From an uncultured Prevotellaceae bacterium (lineage in GTDB: Bacteria > Bacteroidota > Bacteroidia > Bacteroidales > Bacteroidaceae): a DNA stretch of 64,000 nt. Positions 59,884 to 64,000 of this stretch are shown here, piece by piece; position 1 is the stretch's first letter, and each line of letters opens with the position of its first letter. The DNA is taken from assembly GCA_902800595.1 (NCBI GenBank), contig CADCFA010000001.1, forward strand, positions 1 to 64,000, given 5' to 3'. The notes under the pieces are model-generated. The model was not told the origin of the DNA. It made no database searches and saw only the letters and a program-made list of their open reading frames with translations. Both the position numbers and the translations under genes were made by a program.

Positions 59884-60603
59884 TTATTCATCATTCTCGG
59901 ATGTCATTTTCATCGACGTGCCCACATTCTGGTCATGGGCGGCAGCTTCTTCTTGCTGCTGTCGAGCCGTAGTCTGCTGATGAGTCAGCCACTGGTTATA
60001 GGCATCCTCTATCTCCTTCAGTTTCTCATCATGTAGCTGTTCGCGTTTATTAATCCACATGTCGTTCACCTCATCTACAGCCTGCTTCATATTGTCGACC
60101 TCCAATGGACTTATATCGGCACTTAATGCTGCAAACTGGACATCCGCTTCCGCCTTGGCTTTCTCCATCTGCGCCTTACACATCTTGTAGAAGGTGTCAA
60201 CAGCCTGTGTCAGCACATCATGACGGTCATCATTCACCTCAGGCATAGTCAGTTTCAGATACGACACCTCCTGATTACCACTACCATCACCTGGATCCAC
60301 CGTTTCCTTCACGATTTCCTGGATAAACTCAGGATGGGCAACCTTGACTGATTTCGCTATATCACGCAGGTCGTCCTGAATCTTCGGAACGATATAAATA
60401 GAAAAGTCATCACCATCCTTTTTGCCGACAAAACCCACATCTTCAATATTCTTCAGTTCATCCTCAATGGGCACTTGGATGGGCAGCATAGAGGCTTCTT
60501 CTGCTTTGACACAGAGGTTCATATAGCGGTAGTTCAAGGCACCAACATAACCCTTCAGTTCTTCAGACAACTGACTCAGCTTATTAATAATAGAACGTTT
60601 CAT
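59884..60603 (-). CDS. Ribosome-recycling-factor-like protein in the T6SS locus
   Basis: The 239-residue protein follows the layout of RRF: an N-terminal helix (SIINKLSQLSEELKGYV), a small beta domain (MLPIQVPIEDELKNIEDVGFV, DDFSIYIVPKIQDDLRDIAK), then LKLTMPEVNDDRHDVLTQAVD, which parallels the RRF LPIPPLTEERR segment, and a long coiled coil (FYKMCKAQMEKAKAEADVQF, ISPLEVDNMKQAVDEVNDMW). It is longer than the 185-residue RRF and has a Gln-rich C-terminal tail. Housekeeping RRF is unlikely to sit here with T6SS genes. A structural T6SS role, or a chaperone-like one, is more probable, but this is inference. Confidence 0.7.
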   Translation of the reverse strand: MKRSIINKLSQLSEELKGYVGALNYRYMNLCVKAEEASMLPIQVPIEDELKNIEDVGFVGKKDGDDFSIYIVPKIQDDLRDIAKSVKVAHPEFIQEIVKETVDPGDGSGNQEVSYLKLTMPEVNDDRHDVLTQAVDTFYKMCKAQMEKAKAEADVQFAALSADISPLEVDNMKQAVDEVNDMWINKREQLHDEKLKEIEDAYNQWLTHQQTTARQQQEEAAAHDQNVGTSMKMTSENDE

Positions 60604-60647
60604 ATCTATCTCTTTTTAATTCTAAACACAAAATTCTAAACACTAAC

Positions 60648-62606
60648 CTACTCCTTCGGCGCATCCTCTGTCTTGAGTTTGGCACTCAGGCTACCGCCAC
60701 CGCCGGCACCGCCGGCACCCATACCATCGGTGATGTTAGGCGACTTGAACGACGACTTCGCCTCCAGGTGATCGATCGAAGCCTTGGGAGCCTTCACCTC
60801 GCCCTTCACCTCCGTCTTGTCATTGATGGTGGTTGGACCATAGACCGCTGTCTTGCTACCACCCAGAGAAGCATTGCCGCCATCGAGCTGTACCACAGCC
60901 TTGCCATCGCCCTGCTGTATCTCCAGCGTCTTGTCGGCAAAAGCACCGATCTCTTCGCTGACAGCCTGTATCTTCTTGCTCTTGATGTCTTTCGACTTAG
61001 AGCCTACATACATCTTTTCAGATACGAGCGTCATGGTGCTGCCTGCAGCGAGCTTGTCGTCGGTGAGTTTCTCCTTATCCACATCCATCGACTTCACGGC
61101 AACGGCCTTCGCATTCAGGCTGATGCTACCCGTAGCCTTGCCTTCAGTATCAGCAGCGAGCATACCCATCTTCTCTGAGCGCATCTCGATCTTACTGTCT
61201 TTGGTCAGCGTCTTGGGCTTCAGCTTGCCCTCAGCCACCTCGTAGTCGAGTGTCTCCACTGCCACCGTCTTCGATCTGAGGATGAAGTCACCCTCCGACT
61301 TGAATTCACCTTTCGTGAGCTTACCCTTGTCGTCGCGCTCCAGGTTCGAAGGCGTGGCGGTAGATACCTCAATCGCCTTAGCGGTGATGCTCACCTTACC
61401 ATCGGCAGCCAAGCCTTTCTCTGTGTATTTTTCATCTTTCTTCTGATAGTCCATTGCCTCCAGCCTGATGTCTTTCGACGAGATATTCACCTGACCGGCA
61501 GAAGTAATTTCGCTGCCATCGGCTTTCGGGTTAGCGGTGGTGATCATCACATTCTCCGAAGACAGAGCGAACGTACCATTCTCCACAAGTGTGCCGTCAG
61601 GCTTATTCATGCTGATATCCATCTGAGGCGTCCAGACATGGATGCCAGCTCCATCGTTCGAACGGAAGTTGCTGTCACCGTCCTGCGTCGTCATATTGAT
61701 CATTTCCGCATTGAGCGACAATTGGGCGCCTGTCGTCTTATTCTTGAAGTCATCACCCGACTTGATAGCGTTCTTCTCCGCCTCCAAGGCTGTAATCTGT
61801 CGGTTCACCTCAGCCTGCTTCGACACACTATGAATGAAGTCGATGGTCAGACGGTATAAAGACGGCATCATGCTCTCCATAATGTAACGATCCTTCTCAA
61901 GAGCGACCATGTTAACGCGGGTGTTATAGGCACTGTCATTCTTCTTCTCCTCATCATCTATCGTATCCTGCAGATTTTTGAAGAACTTCTCGATGTCACT
62001 CTTCTGCTTCGAGGTGAGCGTCTTCAAATCACTCTTCTGTTGCTTCAATGCTGACACTTTAGCTTCAATAGCGGCCTTGCGCACTTCGCTTGAGACAGAA
62101 GCATCGATATCCAGCAACTGGTCAGTATGGATGGTGATACCACTACCTCCGGAAATAGTAATGGGACTGGAGAATGTATCTTTGGCATCATTACTCTGAA
62201 GCACCACCGAACGAGCTTGAGTCAGAACGGCTGAATGTGGATAGACCACAGCCTCCTGCCCATCGATACCAGGATCGACAGCGATCTGCTGAATCACGGG
62301 AGCACGGCTGATGATTTTACCTGTCTCCCCGACACCCTCGACATTCACTTCCGAGCCTCGGACAATCACCTTGCCACCGCTTTTCAGATCACCGCTCCTA
62401 TCCACATGGCCGATAATAATCTCTGGTGCAGAGATCACGATGCGATTCTCATCATAGATATACTGTCCCTGATCCAGTCGCTCGAAGATATCGGTCTTCA
62501 GCTGCTGCATGGCCATCTTCTGCTTGTGGATCTCTTCAACATCTTTTTCTACACAGTTTAGGAAGTCACCCATGGCTGTCTTCCAATCGTCAAATATATA
62601 ATCCAT
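60648..62606 (-). CDS. Long beta-repeat T6SS-linked protein
   Basis: The 652-residue protein has a helical N-terminus (about 1-50), a beta region, a coiled coil (about 175-290) and, from about residue 300 on, repeating units of about 30-45 residues with alternating hydrophobic strands (VSITAKAIEVSTAT, FILRSKTVAVETLDY, IEMRSEKMGMLAAD, ISLNAKAVAVKSMDV, MTLVSEKMYVGSKS). This periodicity is typical of beta-solenoids or triple-stranded beta-helix spikes such as the VgrG/gp5 shaft. It ends in a Gly-rich segment (GMGAGGAGGGGS). No OB-fold or VgrG core is seen. It lies between the RRF-like gene and the partial gene at the window end. Confidence 0.7.
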   Translation of the reverse strand: MDYIFDDWKTAMGDFLNCVEKDVEEIHKQKMAMQQLKTDIFERLDQGQYIYDENRIVISAPEIIIGHVDRSGDLKSGGKVIVRGSEVNVEGVGETGKIISRAPVIQQIAVDPGIDGQEAVVYPHSAVLTQARSVVLQSNDAKDTFSSPITISGGSGITIHTDQLLDIDASVSSEVRKAAIEAKVSALKQQKSDLKTLTSKQKSDIEKFFKNLQDTIDDEEKKNDSAYNTRVNMVALEKDRYIMESMMPSLYRLTIDFIHSVSKQAEVNRQITALEAEKNAIKSGDDFKNKTTGAQLSLNAEMINMTTQDGDSNFRSNDGAGIHVWTPQMDISMNKPDGTLVENGTFALSSENVMITTANPKADGSEITSAGQVNISSKDIRLEAMDYQKKDEKYTEKGLAADGKVSITAKAIEVSTATPSNLERDDKGKLTKGEFKSEGDFILRSKTVAVETLDYEVAEGKLKPKTLTKDSKIEMRSEKMGMLAADTEGKATGSISLNAKAVAVKSMDVDKEKLTDDKLAAGSTMTLVSEKMYVGSKSKDIKSKKIQAVSEEIGAFADKTLEIQQGDGKAVVQLDGGNASLGGSKTAVYGPTTINDKTEVKGEVKAPKASIDHLEAKSSFKSPNITDGMGAGGAGGGGSLSAKLKTEDAPKE

Positions 62607-62624
62607 ACTCGTTCTCCTTTAATA

Positions 62625-64000
62625 TTATACACTTAACATTGCTTTTCTAACTCTTCCTACATAGGCACTGCCATTAGGTTCACGAGGATGCTGTGGGTCG
62701 GGTTCCAAGCCTTCTGCACCACCAACATTTGCGCGATAGATACCCCTGTCAAGAACCATTGTACCATCATTAGTCGAGAAGAGGATCTCACCTTTCTTGC
62801 TGGAGCCGTAAAAGAGACTGCAAAAATCAGTAAACATGTTCTTAATATCACCAACACCGGAGAAATTATTCGCAAGCGCATCTCCAGCACCTTCTCCTAT
62901 CTCTGACCAAATAGACCCATTCTCCTTCTTCTTTCTGATTGTCTGTATGCTCCTGCAATACTTTGCCCAATCTTCATCCGAGCAGTCAGGCTGAGGCTCA
63001 GCGAATACGGTGGGTTTCATAATTCCATTACACTCCGTTGCGGAACGAGGAATCTCAAAACCTTTCACTAAGTCGATAAAGAATTTCCTACATACTTTCT
63101 TCTTTTCAGCAGCAATATCAGGATAATCCGCAGTGAATTTTTTATAATTATCATCATCCTTCAGTTTCTTAAGCAGACTGAAATCAGGTAGATTATTGGT
63201 AGTAAGGGTATTATTCAATACCTGGAATTTGTTATCCTTACCTGATTTAACCTCAAGATTCTTCAAACTCTTAATGGCTCCTGCAAGCTGTTTCACCGCT
63301 TCAATAAGGGCATTTTTCTTTGTTGTCTGGAGTCCAACAGTTTGTGTCCACATATTCTTAAGTAGTTTATCGCTGGTAATTCCAGCTAACGTTGCTGTTG
63401 ATACTTTCTTGAAATGAGCAATGATATTCAACTTCGGATTCTGATCAGCTGTAACATCCTCAAATACCCCCTTGAACCCTATAACAGTCTTGGGATCCTT
63501 GTCTGGATTAGTCCAAAGATCATTAATGATATTATCAACGGTATTACATTGCAGTTCACCTTTTTCGTTTTTGTAATCATTAATCAACTCGTCGAGCCCC
63601 AATTTTTTAGATTTGGCCACCGAATAAAGATTAGATTGATCATCATAACACTTATTCACAACCTTAGTGATCCTTTCAAAAGATTCGGCACATCTTTTAT
63701 CATCTGAAAAGAGGCTAAACGATGACAAAAATTGAGCCGGTTTCTGCAACGATTTCCTATAGGCTTCAATTGGATAACCAGTCTTTTTACCGCCAGCCTC
63801 AAGCATCATAAAGCGACCTGACGAAATCTGGATCTTACCCTCCACAGGCCTAAATATCACCTCTACGATATGTCGAAGTAGAGATAAATCGGTCACATTC
63901 ACAAGAAGTGAGGCAATCTTATCGGTCAGTATATTAGTGACGGTTCTCGCAATCGTAACTGTATTATAACTCTCACCGTCCATCCACCACTTCTGGCTAA
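62625..64000 (-). CDS. Partial T6SS-linked protein of unknown function (N-terminus outside window)
   Basis: The frame is open to the window edge (residues SQKWW precede the first Met at 63983), so the N-terminus is likely missing. The visible 457 residues begin with a hydrophobic-beta part containing IFRPVEGKIQISSGRFMMLEAGG, which could be the end of a beta-rich spike or adaptor domain, continue with a long helical Lys-rich region (about 90-330), and end in a Gly/Pro/Asn-rich region and YVGRVRKAML. No known effector motif is seen. It is 18 nt upstream of the beta-repeat gene, so the two are co-transcribed. An effector, adaptor or spike-linked protein are all possible. Confidence 0.6.
   Translation of the reverse strand, partial: SQKWWMDGESYNTVTIARTVTNILTDKIASLLVNVTDLSLLRHIVEVIFRPVEGKIQISSGRFMMLEAGGKKTGYPIEAYRKSLQKPAQFLSSFSLFSDDKRCAESFERITKVVNKCYDDQSNLYSVAKSKKLGLDELINDYKNEKGELQCNTVDNIINDLWTNPDKDPKTVIGFKGVFEDVTADQNPKLNIIAHFKKVSTATLAGITSDKLLKNMWTQTVGLQTTKKNALIEAVKQLAGAIKSLKNLEVKSGKDNKFQVLNNTLTTNNLPDFSLLKKLKDDDNYKKFTADYPDIAAEKKKVCRKFFIDLVKGFEIPRSATECNGIMKPTVFAEPQPDCSDEDWAKYCRSIQTIRKKKENGSIWSEIGEGAGDALANNFSGVGDIKNMFTDFCSLFYGSSKKGEILFSTNDGTMVLDRGIYRANVGGAEGLEPDPQHPREPNGSAYVGRVRKAMLSV

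Noticed and set aside
33869..64000. Contractile phage tail, R-type pyocin or extracellular contractile injection system instead of a T6SS
   Set aside because: TssK, TssG, TssF, TssE, ClpV, Hcp and PAAR-like proteins are all present, and no capsid, lysis or tail-fibre genes are seen.
1..64000. CRISPR arrays, tRNA or rRNA genes, integrases and transposases
   Set aside because: I looked for regularly spaced repeats, cloverleaf or rRNA-like segments and recombinase motifs and found none that I could support.

Overview
The window looks like a chromosomal piece of a Bacteroidota member of the Prevotella type. Promoters where visible have the Bacteroidetes form (TTG or TTTG, about 16-20 nt, TAnnTTTG). 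Start codons follow A-rich tracts rather than strong Shine-Dalgarno sites. Family signatures include a short primary sigma factor, a smalltalk microprotein, DUF4738/DUF4230 proteins, GH2/GH31 secreted enzymes and Bacteroidetes-type T6SS tube proteins. I see no rRNA, tRNA, CRISPR array, integrase or transposase.

Left part (1-33.8 kb), mostly core metabolism. An HU-like gene end and a smalltalk microprotein come first, then a large outer-membrane beta-barrel receptor and aroB. A minus-strand operon from 12.2 kb down to 4.7 kb makes menaquinone: ROK kinase, menI-like thioesterase, menF, menD, menB, a GxxExxY protein, menC, menE. A family of palindromic intergenic repeats is scattered through it and supplies stop codons and C-terminal residues to some genes. 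lysS-gpsA-pgi-HAD phosphatase follow on the plus strand, then a DUF4738 lipoprotein, two DUF4230 proteins with an alanine/sodium symporter, a degenerate histidine kinase with trmO, a TPR histidine kinase with a metallo-hydrolase, a membrane TPR protein that ends just after its TM segment, a short penicillin-binding transpeptidase, the primary sigma factor, a small secreted protein, and GH31 plus GH2 glycosidases.

Right part (33.9-64 kb), a type VI secretion system read on the minus strand in two blocks. Block 1 (52.5 to 33.9 kb) runs clpV(tssH), tssB, an AraC-type regulator, tssC, two hcp(tssD), a PAAR-like DUF4280 spike tip, a PEGA protein, an E1-like ThiF enzyme, tssG, tssK, tssE, tssF, a ubiquitin-like protein, an E2-like enzyme, two envelope proteins, and a polytopic protein carrying a vWA-like region, a RING-H2-like zinc site and an FHA domain. 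TssJ/L/M are absent, as expected for the Bacteroidetes T6SS-iii lineage. Block 2 (59.9 to beyond 64 kb) has a ribosome-recycling-factor-like protein, a long beta-repeat protein and a partial large protein. Between the blocks lie a second TPR histidine kinase, guaA, a sugar nucleotidyltransferase, a membrane PP2C-type phosphatase and a surface lipoprotein.

The most exciting content is the apparently complete Ubl-E1-E2-RING set interleaved with T6SS baseplate genes. It suggests that this secretion machine is built, regulated or armed by a ubiquitin-like conjugation pathway. The sequence motifs are directly visible. The pathway itself is inference.
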